A stretch of DNA of 15,982 nt, from NCBI GenBank assembly GCA_934699065.1, contig CAKUWD010000052.1, positions 1 through 15,982 on the forward strand, in the 5' to 3' direction. This DNA comes from an uncultured Treponema sp. (GTDB lineage Bacteria; Spirochaetota; Spirochaetia; Treponematales; Treponemataceae). The translations under genes and the position numbers were made by a program. The notes below the pieces were generated by a model that saw only the letters and a program-made list of their open reading frames with translations, was not told the DNA's origin and ran no database searches. Positions 7,364-14,224 of the stretch are shown here, in pieces (the stretch's first letter is position 1; each line of letters starts with the position of its first letter).

Positions 7364-7367
7364 ACTT

Positions 7368-8213
7368 CTATTTTACAAAAACTCCCACCAGTGTAAATAT
7401 GAGAAAGGCTGCAAGATCTACTGCAACAATTGTACTTCCAACAGGGGTTCCTGCGAGAACAGAAATAAAAAGGCCGGTTATGGAGCATACAACAGAAACA
7501 ACAGCAGAACATACAGTTACAGAACGGAAACTCTTGAAAATCCGCATAGCTGAGAGAGCAGGGAAAATTACAAGGGCGGAAATCAAAAGGGAACCCACGA
7601 GATTCATAGCCAGTACAATGATTACTGCAATTATGATAGCGATTACAAGATTGTATACCTGGGCATGAGTGCCGACTGCGGTTGCAAAGTTTTCGTCGAA
7701 GGTTACACAGAAGATTTTGTTATAAAAGATTATGAAAGCAATAATAACGGCAATTGAAAGGCCTGCGCAGAGCCATACTTCACCAATTGTTAGAGTAAGA
7801 ATTGAAGTTGAACCAAAAAGGGTACTGCATACGTCACCGGTAAGATTTGAGGAAGTTGAGAAAATGTTCATCAAAAGATATCCGATTGCAAGTGAAGCTA
7901 CGGAAATCATTGCAACGGCGGCATCTCCCTGGATTTTTTTGTTATTGCCTGAACGCAGCAAAAGGATGGCACAGAGAATTGTCATTGGAAGAACGATGTA
8001 CATATCGTTCGGGATTTTTATGAAGGTGCCGAGTACTGTTGCAATACAGATTCCGCCAAAGGCAACGTGAGAGAGTCCATCGCCGATGAAGGAGAATCGT
8101 TTTAAAACTAAGGTGACGCCAAGCAGGGAAGAACACAGTGAAATCAGAACTCCTACTATGAAGGCGTAGCGGACAAAGGGAAAACTAAAGTATGTTGCTA
8201 AGGTGTCTATCAT
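7368..8213 (-). CDS. znuB: Metal ABC transporter permease, ABC-3 family (ZnuB/TroC-like)
   Basis: This is the integral membrane permease of a zinc or manganese importer. It is 281 residues long with about eight hydrophobic segments, normal for the family. The N-terminal stretch 'LLGVTLVLKRFSFIGDGLSHVAFGGI' (about 31-56) is the conserved ABC-3 signature contacting the ATPase, and 'TAVGTHAQVYNLVIAIIIAVIIVLAMNLVGSLLISALVIFPA' is the conserved C-terminal half. The ATG at 8213 overlaps the end of znuC by 29 bp, implying translational coupling. The metal (Zn or Mn) cannot be decided from the sequence. Confidence 0.93.
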   Translation of the reverse strand: MIDTLATYFSFPFVRYAFIVGVLISLCSSLLGVTLVLKRFSFIGDGLSHVAFGGICIATVLGTFIKIPNDMYIVLPMTILCAILLLRSGNNKKIQGDAAVAMISVASLAIGYLLMNIFSTSSNLTGDVCSTLFGSTSILTLTIGEVWLCAGLSIAVIIAFIIFYNKIFCVTFDENFATAVGTHAQVYNLVIAIIIAVIIVLAMNLVGSLLISALVIFPALSAMRIFKSFRSVTVCSAVVSVVCSITGLFISVLAGTPVGSTIVAVDLAAFLIFTLVGVFVK

Positions 8214-8865
8214 ATTCTTTTACGTCTCCAAAAAAGATTTCATTTCCTATATGCAGGACATGGCTGGCATATTTGAGGGCAGCATCCGTATCGTGTGAAA
8301 TCATTATGATTGTGATTCCGCTTTTATTTAGCTGTTCTATAAGATCATACATTTCCTGAGTTGCAGATGGGTCGAGCCCGGTTACAGGTTCGTCGAGTAA
8401 AAGCATTTTCTGTGCGGCGCAAAGTGCACGGGCAAGAAGAGTTCTCTGCTGCTGGCCGCCCGAAAGCTCGCGGTAACATTTTTTTGCAAGATGTGTAATC
8501 CCGAGCTTTTTCATTGCAGCTTCAGCAAGATGTTTTTCTTCTTTATTATAAAAAGGGCGTTTCCCGCAGCGTGACTGGCAGCCAGAAAGAACAATTTCCT
8601 GTACGCTTGCAGGGAAGTCGCGCTGAACATCTGTCTGCTGGGGAAGGTAACTGATTTCATCTGATAAAAGACCGTCTCCGGTTTCTATGCTTCCCGCAAG
8701 AGGTTTGAGCAGATGAAGAATAGTTTTCATCAGTGTGCTTTTTCCTGAACCATTTTCTCCAACGATACACAGATAATCACCTTTGTTTACACTGAACGAG
8801 AGATTTTCTATTACTGTTTTTGTTCCATACCCGAGGGTAAGGTTTTTACATTCTAGTTGTGACAA
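8185..8865 (-). CDS. znuC: Metal ABC transporter ATP-binding protein (ZnuC/TroB-like)
   Basis: Cytoplasmic ATPase powering the metal importer with ZnuB. With the start chosen here (TTG at 8865) it has 226 residues. It shows Walker A GENGSGKST (36-44), the ABC signature LSGGQQQR (~133), Walker B MLLLDEP (~153) and the H-loop ISHD (~189). The frame stays open up to a TTG at 8904, but those 13 extra codons come from a dispersed palindrome (8885-8909). The 8865 TTG has AGGA 8 nt upstream and gives the expected N-terminus (SQLECKNLTLGYG). A Fur/Zur-type operator lies about 53 bp upstream. No metal-binding protein gene is adjacent. Confidence 0.93.
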   Translation of the reverse strand: MSQLECKNLTLGYGTKTVIENLSFSVNKGDYLCIVGENGSGKSTLMKTILHLLKPLAGSIETGDGLLSDEISYLPQQTDVQRDFPASVQEIVLSGCQSRCGKRPFYNKEEKHLAEAAMKKLGITHLAKKCYRELSGGQQQRTLLARALCAAQKMLLLDEPVTGLDPSATQEMYDLIEQLNKSGITIIMISHDTDAALKYASHVLHIGNEIFFGDVKEYDRHLSNIL

Positions 8866-8884
8866 TGTGCACGTCCTGTTATAT

Positions 8885-8909
8885 GGTGGTTTCGACAGGC
8901 TCAACCACC
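8885..8909. repeat. Dispersed palindrome, ggtggttt-cgacaggct-caaccacc
   Basis: A 25-bp unit with complementary ends (ggtggtt / aaccacc) lies between the metal operator and znuC. It matches the outer parts of the larger palindrome at 14128-14221. It lies within the leader or promoter of znuC. Confidence 0.6.
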
Positions 8910-8917
8910 TTAGGTTA

Positions 8918-8938
8918 ATTTGATAATGATTATCAAAT
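8918..8938. promoter_or_regulatory. Fur/Zur-type operator, perfect 21-bp palindrome
   Basis: The core tgataatgattatca is an exact 7-1-7 Fur-box-type inverted repeat, extended to 10-1-10 around G8928. It lies between znuC (53 bp to its start) and the divergent chemoreceptor gene. The position fits metal-dependent repression of znuC-znuB-lipoprotein, and possibly of the chemoreceptor. Whether the regulator is Fur, Zur, Mur or PerR cannot be told from the site. Confidence 0.8.
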
Positions 8939-8980
8939 ATGACATATTTTTTTATTTTTTACAATATCGTAATTTTTTTA

Positions 8981-9009
8981 GTTACAAGACATTAAATGTA
9001 TATTATAAT
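8981..9009 (+). promoter_or_regulatory. Probable promoter of the chemoreceptor gene
   Basis: GTTACA (8981-8986, four of six) with a 17-bp gap to a perfect TATAAT (9004-9009). The start point would fall near 9016, only a few bases before the ATG at 9019, so the mRNA would be nearly leaderless. No convincing ribosome site precedes the ATG, which fits that reading. Confidence 0.45.
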
Positions 9010-9018
9010 TATAAAGTT

Positions 9019-10917
9019 ATGAGTATATTTGCTATTTTTACAATCGTTTTGTTTTCAGTCACTTATGTAAGTGTACTGACATTGAGATGGTTTGCCCTTG
9101 AATTTATTTACAATGATATTGCGGCTATGTGGGGTGGTACGCTTCCTAATATTTTGGTTGCGTCTCTTCTTTTGTTTATTGCAGTTGCAATCGGCTACTT
9201 TGTTGCCAAGCCTTTTGACCAGATTGTCAAAAAGATTCAGACAGAAAACCGTAAGGCTACTAATGAAGAGATTGCCATCTGCTTAAAAAGCTACAGAGGA
9301 ATTATTTCTCTGATTATTGTTGCCAATGTAATCGGATTTTTTATCGGACAGATAATTATTGTCTGGATTGGAATTGCAAATGGTTCTAACGTTTATTATT
9401 TTTCACGTGTGTTCCTTGTAATTGCACAGGCAATGGCTTTTGGTGGAGTTTCGGCAATTACTGCAATTAAAATTGTAGATTACCTGCTTATTAAAAAACG
9501 AGAAATGCTTGAAATCGGTTCTATTGTAGAATTCAAAAGCCGTTCTCCAAAAATCTCTCTTTCTATTGGTCTGGTATTTTTTATTGCTCTCTACTTCCTT
9601 GGAATTAATATGCTTACCGTTCCTTATGGAATTCTGCTGGAATCTCACAACGGAACTTTCCAGGGCGATCTGCTTACAGCCTTTTTTAAGAAAGGCAGCT
9701 TGTGTATTATTCTTTCTGCTATAGTTGGTGCTGTTCCTTTTATGACGGTTTTGCATGGTCTTTCTCAGCGAATTAAACTTACTTCAAAACTTCTTGATGA
9801 TATTGCAATGAATGGTGATTTAACCTGCCGAATCAATATCAACATGACAGATGACTTTGGTCTTCTTATTTCTTCTGTAAATACTTTGATAGATAAGCTT
9901 TCTACTATGATTAAAGATTTTAAGGAAGAAACAAATGCTGTAACTGAATCTGCTGGAATCATTTCGAAATCTGCCCGCTATGCTACCGGTGCAATTGGAG
10001 TTATGAATCATTCTCTTCAACATATTGATGAAAACTCAAAGAAACAGGATGAACTGGTATCTGTAACCGGTGAAAATCTTGTAATGCTGTCAGATTCTAT
10101 TGATACAGTAAAGCTTCATGTTACACAGCAGACAGAAGCTGTTCAGAGTATTTCTTCTGCAATTTCTAAGATGACAGACAGTATTTCCAGTGTTGCGAAT
10201 ACTGCAAAACAGGCTCAGGAGGTTTCACAGGGACTTTCTGAACGTTCTGATATTGGAAATACGGCAGTTGAGCATGCGGTTACAACAATGAAAGAAATTC
10301 AGACGGTATCTGAAGAGGTTAGAAAGCTCCTGAAGGTTATTCAGGGAATTGCTTCTCAGACAAACCTTCTTTCTATGAACGCTGCAATTGAGGCGGCTCA
10401 TGCAGGTGAGTTTGGTGCCGGTTTTGCGGTTGTTGCTGATGAAGTTCGTTCTCTGGCTTCTTCTTCATCTTCCAGTGCCCGTGATATTCAGAGCAAAATT
10501 AAGGAAATGATGGAAAAGACAAGTGCCGGTGTAGAAGCTATTACCTCTGCTGGTGCTGCCTTCCAGGGAATTCGTGATAACGTAATTGAAAATGCTGCTC
10601 TGGTAAAGAATATTTATGATGCTATGATTGAACAGAATCAGGGGGCTGCAGAAACTAAAGAAGCTGCGGATAATCTGGTAGAAGCTATTCATGCTATTCG
10701 TGATCTCGCAGAAGAAGAAACTGAAGAAGCAGGAAAGCTGCGTGAATCTATGGATGCGGTAGTTGCGGCTTCTAAGTCTACTATGTCTGCCGTAAAGGAA
10801 AGTCTTGAAGCTACAGCAAATATGAAGAACACTGTTCAGCTGGTAGATTCCTCTGCGGTAGGTAACAAGGAATCTGTTGAAAAGATTCATAACCACGTGG
10901 AACAGTTTATCGTGTGA
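9019..10917 (+). CDS. Methyl-accepting chemotaxis protein with six-TM sensor
   Basis: Chemoreceptor of 632 residues with the chosen start. About six membrane segments lie at 2-22, 43-63, 94-118, 128-150, 179-200 and 226-247, with only short loops between them. A HAMP domain follows (~248-300), then a long cytoplasmic coiled coil. Its hairpin tip 'IASQTNLLSMNAAIEAAHAGEFGAGFAVVADEVRSLA' is at about 448-484, the CheA/CheW contact region. There is no periplasmic Cache or four-helix sensor, so any ligand would be sensed in or near the membrane. There is no C-terminal CheR-binding pentapeptide. The frame is open from a TTG at 8920, but that start lies in the metal operator and upstream of the promoter, so the ATG at 9019 is preferred. 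It is divergent from the metal transporter. Confidence 0.92.
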   Translation: MSIFAIFTIVLFSVTYVSVLTLRWFALEFIYNDIAAMWGGTLPNILVASLLLFIAVAIGYFVAKPFDQIVKKIQTENRKATNEEIAICLKSYRGIISLIIVANVIGFFIGQIIIVWIGIANGSNVYYFSRVFLVIAQAMAFGGVSAITAIKIVDYLLIKKREMLEIGSIVEFKSRSPKISLSIGLVFFIALYFLGINMLTVPYGILLESHNGTFQGDLLTAFFKKGSLCIILSAIVGAVPFMTVLHGLSQRIKLTSKLLDDIAMNGDLTCRININMTDDFGLLISSVNTLIDKLSTMIKDFKEETNAVTESAGIISKSARYATGAIGVMNHSLQHIDENSKKQDELVSVTGENLVMLSDSIDTVKLHVTQQTEAVQSISSAISKMTDSISSVANTAKQAQEVSQGLSERSDIGNTAVEHAVTTMKEIQTVSEEVRKLLKVIQGIASQTNLLSMNAAIEAAHAGEFGAGFAVVADEVRSLASSSSSSARDIQSKIKEMMEKTSAGVEAITSAGAAFQGIRDNVIENAALVKNIYDAMIEQNQGAAETKEAADNLVEAIHAIRDLAEEETEEAGKLRESMDAVVAASKSTMSAVKESLEATANMKNTVQLVDSSAVGNKESVEKIHNHVEQFIV

Positions 10918-10938
10918 TAAACTGGTAATCCCGGGGGA

Positions 10939-11051
10939 CAGAAAAAAAACAGGTGCGCCTACGCGGCTGTGTCTACACTGACAAGCAGTCAAGCTGCTTG
11001 ACCACTTGTCAGCATAGTTAAAGCCGCGTAGGCTCACCCGTTTTATTTCTG
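10939..11051. terminator. 113-bp nested palindrome between chemoreceptor gene and adk, bidirectional terminator
   Basis: Outer arms of 30 bp (10939-10968 and 11022-11051) pair at 27 positions, including gcctacgcggct exactly. Inside are ctgacaag/cttgtcag and gtcaagc-t-gcttgac stems. The outer ends are A-rich on the left and T-rich on the right, so each strand gives a hairpin ending in a U-rich tract. It starts 22 bp after the chemoreceptor stop and ends 14 bp from the adk stop. Confidence 0.72.
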
Positions 11052-11064
11052 TAGATATATTCTC

Positions 11065-11691
11065 TTAGAATATTTTCTTGAACTCGCCGAGCAAAATGTC
11101 TGTTTCGATTGATGCATCGAGGTCAGTAATTTTGCCCTTGTTCTTGTAGTAATTGATGAGAGGTTCTGTCTGCTCGCGGTAAACGTCCATGCGGTGGAGA
11201 ATTGATTCCTGCTTGTCGTCATCGCGCTGATAGAGCTCGCCGCCACACTTGTCACAAATACCTTCTACTTTTGGTGGAAGTGTTTTGATGTTGTAGTTAG
11301 CGCCACATGCCTTACATACACGGCGTGTAGAAAGACGGCCGATTACGATATCATCTGAAATCTGGAAGTTTACAACCTTGAGGTCTGCAACAAGACCGTC
11401 GAGCATTTCTGCCTGAGGAATTGTTCGTGGGAAACCGTCAAGAATGTAGCCGTTTTTGCAGTCGTCCTGAGCAAGGCGGTCTTTTACAAGTTCAAATGTA
11501 AGTTCATCGCTTACGAGAGAACCAGAATCGATAATTGCCTTTACCTTTACTCCAAGAGGAGTCTGTGCCTTAATATTTGCACGGAAAATATCACCAGTTG
11601 AAATGTGTGGGATTTTGTAGTCTTCTGCTACCTTTACTGCGAGAGAACCTTTTCCAGCTCCCGGTGGTCCCAAAAATACGAAATTGTTCAT
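11065..11691 (-). CDS. adk: Adenylate kinase
   Basis: Converts ATP and AMP to two ADP in the cytoplasm. The 208-residue length fits a long-form bacterial enzyme with LID domain. The P-loop GPPGAGKG is at 8-15, the AMP-site DGFPRT at 85-90, and 'VYREQTEPLINYY' is near 170. The LID holds four Cys (126, 129, 146, 149) in CKAC...CDKC, so it is the zinc-binding type. The ATG has AGGAG 6 nt upstream. A promoter is proposed at 11728-11756, and the gene seems to be transcribed alone. Confidence 0.97.
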   Translation of the reverse strand: MNNFVFLGPPGAGKGSLAVKVAEDYKIPHISTGDIFRANIKAQTPLGVKVKAIIDSGSLVSDELTFELVKDRLAQDDCKNGYILDGFPRTIPQAEMLDGLVADLKVVNFQISDDIVIGRLSTRRVCKACGANYNIKTLPPKVEGICDKCGGELYQRDDDKQESILHRMDVYREQTEPLINYYKNKGKITDLDASIETDILLGEFKKIF

Positions 11692-11727
11692 TATTTACTC
11701 CTAAAAAATATAAATCTGATTTCTATT

Positions 11728-11756
11728 ATTTTATTATGAAAGTTACTTTCGGGCAA
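11728..11756 (-). promoter_or_regulatory. Probable adk promoter
   Basis: On the minus strand, TTGCCC (11751-11756, four of six) is followed after 17 bp by TAAAAT (11728-11733, five of six). The start would be near 11721, giving a leader of about 30 nt that carries the AGGAG site. Confidence 0.5.
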
Positions 11757-11768
11757 GGGATTTTTTTG

Positions 11769-11795
11769 TTGACTAGTTATCAAATCGTTTATAAA
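11769..11795 (+). promoter_or_regulatory. Probable promoter of the lemA operon
   Basis: TTGACT (11769-11774, five of six) and TATAAA (11790-11795, five of six) are separated by 15 bp, slightly short. The start would be near 11802, just where the palindromic element at 11807 begins, so nearly the whole leader would be repeat sequence. Confidence 0.45.
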
Positions 11796-11806
11796 TTTAA
11801 AGTAAT

Positions 11807-11911
11807 GTCATGCTGACACTGAAACAAGTTCAGTGTTCAGCATCTTGTAATGGATCCCGAACCTTCGCAGCATAGCTGCTTCGCAGTGCCGCTCCCTAAG
11901 TTCGGGATGAC
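11807..11911. repeat. Palindromic repeat (gtcat...atgac) filling the lemA leader
   Basis: The element starts with gtcatgctga and ends with gggatgac. It holds two hairpins: 11811-11823 with 11829-11842 (one bulge), and 11854-11862 with 11900-11908 (9 bp perfect), the latter enclosing gcagc-ata-gctgc. The first hairpin shares its sequence with the simple unit at 14818-14844. It ends just before the lemA ribosome site (AGGAGG 11915-11920). Confidence 0.6.
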
Positions 11912-11926
11912 GGTAGGAGGATTATA

Positions 11927-12532
11927 ATGAAAAAGATTTCTAAGGGGCTGATTGCTCTGATTGTTGTGCTTGTTTGTGTGCTTGGAGTTTTTTCTTTCTA
12001 TAAGAATACTTACAACTCGCTGGTTTCGCTGGAGGAGGACGTTTCGGCTTCCTGGGCTGAGGTGCAGAACCAGTATCAGCGACGTCTGGACTTGATTCCG
12101 AACCTGGTTTCTACTGTAAAGGGTTATGCTAAGCATGAGAGCGATGTATTTACTCAGGTTTCTGAGGCTCGTTCTAAGGCCGGCGGGCAGATTAATATCA
12201 GTGATGAGGTTTTGAATGATCCTGAGGCTTTTGCCCGCTATCAGCAGATTCAGGATAATCTTGGCAGCAGTCTGCAGCGCCTTTTGATGGTTACTGAGCA
12301 GTATCCGGAATTGAAGGCAGACCAGAACTTTATGGCTTTGCAGGATCAGCTGGAAGGAACTGAAAACCGTATTACTGTTGCCCGCAACCGCTTTAATGAT
12401 ACTGCTAAGGGCTACAATAAAAAAATCCGCCAGTTCCCGGCAAATATTATTGCGAATATGAGTGGCTTTGAGAAAAAGTCTTATTTTAGTGCAAGTGCAG
12501 AGGCACAATCTGCGCCTAAGGTTGAGTTTTAG
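11927..12532 (+). CDS. lemA: LemA family membrane-anchored protein
   Basis: 201 residues with one N-terminal membrane segment (about 6-26), followed by the helical LemA domain. The family signature is clear: 'YNSLVSLEEDVSASWAEVQNQYQRRLDLIPNLVSTVKGYAKHE', 'VTEQYPELKADQNFMALQDQLEGTENRITVARNRFNDTAKGYN', 'FPANIIANMSGF'. The ATG follows AGGAGG by 6 nt. The molecular function of LemA proteins is not established. Here, as often, it is followed by TPM-domain genes, which suggests a shared envelope role. Confidence 0.95.
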   Translation: MKKISKGLIALIVVLVCVLGVFSFYKNTYNSLVSLEEDVSASWAEVQNQYQRRLDLIPNLVSTVKGYAKHESDVFTQVSEARSKAGGQINISDEVLNDPEAFARYQQIQDNLGSSLQRLLMVTEQYPELKADQNFMALQDQLEGTENRITVARNRFNDTAKGYNKKIRQFPANIIANMSGFEKKSYFSASAEAQSAPKVEF

Positions 12533-12591
12533 ATTGCCCGGTCAAGCCGGGCAATGACAATTATGTCATTCTCGGGCTTGACCCGGGAATC
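12532..12591. repeat. Inverted pair of dispersed palindromes between lemA and the first TPM gene
   Basis: Two hairpin units face each other: attgcccgg-tcaag-ccgggcaat (12533-12555, perfect) and attctcggg-cttga-cccgggaat (12568-12590, one mismatch). A tgaca-atta-tgtca stem joins them. The two halves are diverged inverted copies of one unit (gtcattgcccggcttgacc type). They lie inside the operon and could act as an attenuator or RNA processing site. Confidence 0.6.
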
Positions 12592-12608
12592 TACACAGGA
12601 AGGATAAT

Positions 12609-13313
12609 GTGAAATATAAAACTTTAATCAAAAAGCTAAAGCTTAAGGACGAAGATTTTAAGACAATAAAGAATGCTGTTGCTGAGGCTGAGGCAAAGAC
12701 AACCGGTGAGATTGCGGTGGCAGTTGCACCGGAATCTGCCCGTTACTGCTTTTGGGAGCTGCTGGCGGCTGATTTTTTTGGTGCGCTTGTGCTTGTATGC
12801 ATGCTTCCTTTTTCTGATAAGATTCTTGCTTTGTACCGCAGACTTTACTGGCAGAATGAACCGAGCTGGATTTTGCCGCTCTTTTTTATAATTTCTTGTC
12901 TTGCGGCTGTGGTTATTGCTTTTTATATTGCAAATATTCCGGTTGTGGACAGACTTGTAATTCCTCCTTCTGTGAGAAGAACCTGTGTTACTAACCGTGC
13001 CTTCCGTTATTTTACAGAAAGTGGTGTGTATGATACGGCTGAGCATTCTGGTATTTTGATTTTTGTTTCTTATATGGAGCGTCAGGTTCGTATTGTGGCT
13101 GATTCTGGTATTTCAAAGCATATTTCACAGGATATGTGGAACCTGATTGCTGATGAGCTGGCTGAAAATCTTCGCAAGGGACAGGCTGCTGCGGCTTTTA
13201 CAACTGCAATTGAGAAATGTGGTGAATTGCTTGCTGAATACTTTCCTCCACATGAAGAGAATCCAAATGAGCTTCCTGACGGGCTTGTAATTCTGGAGGA
13301 TGCGGAATGGTAA
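12609..13313 (+). CDS. TPM-domain membrane protein
   Basis: 234 residues starting at GTG 12609; the overlapping ATG at 12607 is followed at once by a stop. GGAAGG lies 5-7 nt upstream. The first ~45 residues and residues ~112-215 together resemble a TPM domain split by two membrane segments (about 48-69 and 87-110). Typical stretches are 'TGEIAVAVAPES' near the start, then 'RAFRYFTESGVYDTAEHSGILIFVSYMERQVRIVADSGI'. TPM domains occur beside LemA in many bacteria; their biochemical role is unsettled. The stop overlaps the next gene's start by 7 bp. Confidence 0.82.
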   Translation: MKYKTLIKKLKLKDEDFKTIKNAVAEAEAKTTGEIAVAVAPESARYCFWELLAADFFGALVLVCMLPFSDKILALYRRLYWQNEPSWILPLFFIISCLAAVVIAFYIANIPVVDRLVIPPSVRRTCVTNRAFRYFTESGVYDTAEHSGILIFVSYMERQVRIVADSGISKHISQDMWNLIADELAENLRKGQAAAAFTTAIEKCGELLAEYFPPHEENPNELPDGLVILEDAEW

Positions 13314-14122
13314 AGATGAATAAAATAATCAGACATCTTGGGGCTTTGCTGTTTGCAGCTTTGTTCTGCCTGAGTCCTGCTTTTGCCGTTGGCGTTCCTG
13401 CTATGAATGGCCGCGTAAACGATTATGCAAAAATTATCCGCGAAAGTGATGAGCGTGAAATTGAAGAATACCTTGCGGGCCTTGAGCGGTCAAGCGGCAT
13501 TCAGATTGCTGTACTTACAATGCCTTCTCTCGATGGGGAAGATATTTCTTCTTTTGGAATCCGGGTTGCAGATAAATGGAAGCTTGGTGATAAAGAAAAG
13601 GACAATGGAGCGATTCTGATTGTTGCTTATGCTGAGCATGATTTACGGATTGAAGTAGGGGACGGACTTGAAGGCTCATTAACGGATGCAAAATGCGGTC
13701 TGATTCTGCGTAATGTTATTGTACCTGAATTTCGTGATGGAAATTATTCCGGCGGAATTATGAAGGGGGTAAAAGACATGGGCGCAATTGCTGCTGGTGA
13801 TGAAAGTGCAGTTTCGCGTTCTGTTCGTGAAGGTGAAGATAATTCTGGAGACGACAGTCTTGTACCGATTTTTGTAATTATTGTATGGCTTATATTCTTT
13901 GTGAGCATGATTAGTGCGGGAGCCAGACGTAATAAACGTCGAGGACGTTACTATCATAACGGAAATACTATAGCATGGATTGCTGCAGATGCTGCTTTGC
14001 GAAGCATAATGAGAGGCAGCGGTGGGGGAAGCGGCCTTGGCGGTCATTCATCGGGTGGCTTTGGAGGTTTCTCCGGAGGCGGCGGTCACTTTAGTGGTGG
14101 CGGCGCCTCGGCTCACTGGTAG
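13307..14122 (+). CDS. Secreted/membrane TPM-domain protein with Gly-rich tail (YgcG-like)
   Basis: 271 residues. The ATG at 13307 is chosen because GGAGG lies 7 nt upstream and it overlaps the previous stop; another ATG at 13316 is possible. A signal peptide (1-27, ending SPAFA) is followed by a TPM domain (~35-165) with 'VNDYAKII', 'DNGAILIVAYAEHDLRIEVGDGLEGSLTDAKCG' and 'IVPEFRDGNYSGGI'. A membrane segment (~186-204) and a basic stretch (RRNKRRGR) come next. The Gly/Ser/His-rich tail (237-271) ends GGGASAHW, a typical ending of this family. The TPM domain would lie outside the inner membrane. Works with LemA and the preceding protein, by context. Confidence 0.9.
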   Translation: MVKMNKIIRHLGALLFAALFCLSPAFAVGVPAMNGRVNDYAKIIRESDEREIEEYLAGLERSSGIQIAVLTMPSLDGEDISSFGIRVADKWKLGDKEKDNGAILIVAYAEHDLRIEVGDGLEGSLTDAKCGLILRNVIVPEFRDGNYSGGIMKGVKDMGAIAAGDESAVSRSVREGEDNSGDDSLVPIFVIIVWLIFFVSMISAGARRNKRRGRYYHNGNTIAWIAADAALRSIMRGSGGGSGLGGHSSGGFGGFSGGGGHFSGGGASAHW

Positions 14123-14127
14123 ATGTC

Positions 14128-14221
14128 CGGTGGTTGAGTAGGCGAAGCCGTATCGAAACCACATTTTTCGAGGTCTGCGGTGGTTTCGATACACGTCGCT
14201 TTGCGACGCACTCAACCACCG
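14128..14221. repeat. 94-bp nested palindrome between the TPM gene and the O-methyltransferase gene
   Basis: Outer arms 14128-14139 / 14210-14221 (12 bp, cggtggttgagt / actcaaccaccg) and inner arms 14150-14162 / 14180-14192 (13 bp, gtatcgaaaccac and its complement) are perfect. A small cgtcgc-ttt-gcgacg stem sits at 14194-14208. It may be read as two facing copies of a ggtggttgag...tatcgaaaccacc unit. It lies between convergent genes and may end transcription both ways, although U-runs are absent. Confidence 0.65.
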
Positions 14222-14224
14222 TAT

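Noticed and set aside
7224..8070. Plus-strand frames opposite znuB and the lipoprotein
   Set aside because: Antisense shadows of conserved genes; basic, low-information sequences without start signals.
8866..8904. Longer znuC starting at TTG 8904
   Set aside because: The added 13 codons are mostly repeat sequence. The TTG at 8865 has a ribosome site and gives the family's usual N-terminus.
8920..9018. Longer N-terminus of the chemoreceptor starting at TTG 8920
   Set aside because: The extra codons run through the Fur-type operator and the promoter elements, and their amino acids look like translated AT-rich spacer.
12607..12611. ATG at 12607 as start of the first TPM gene
   Set aside because: It is followed at once by TGA; the GTG at 12609 opens the real frame.
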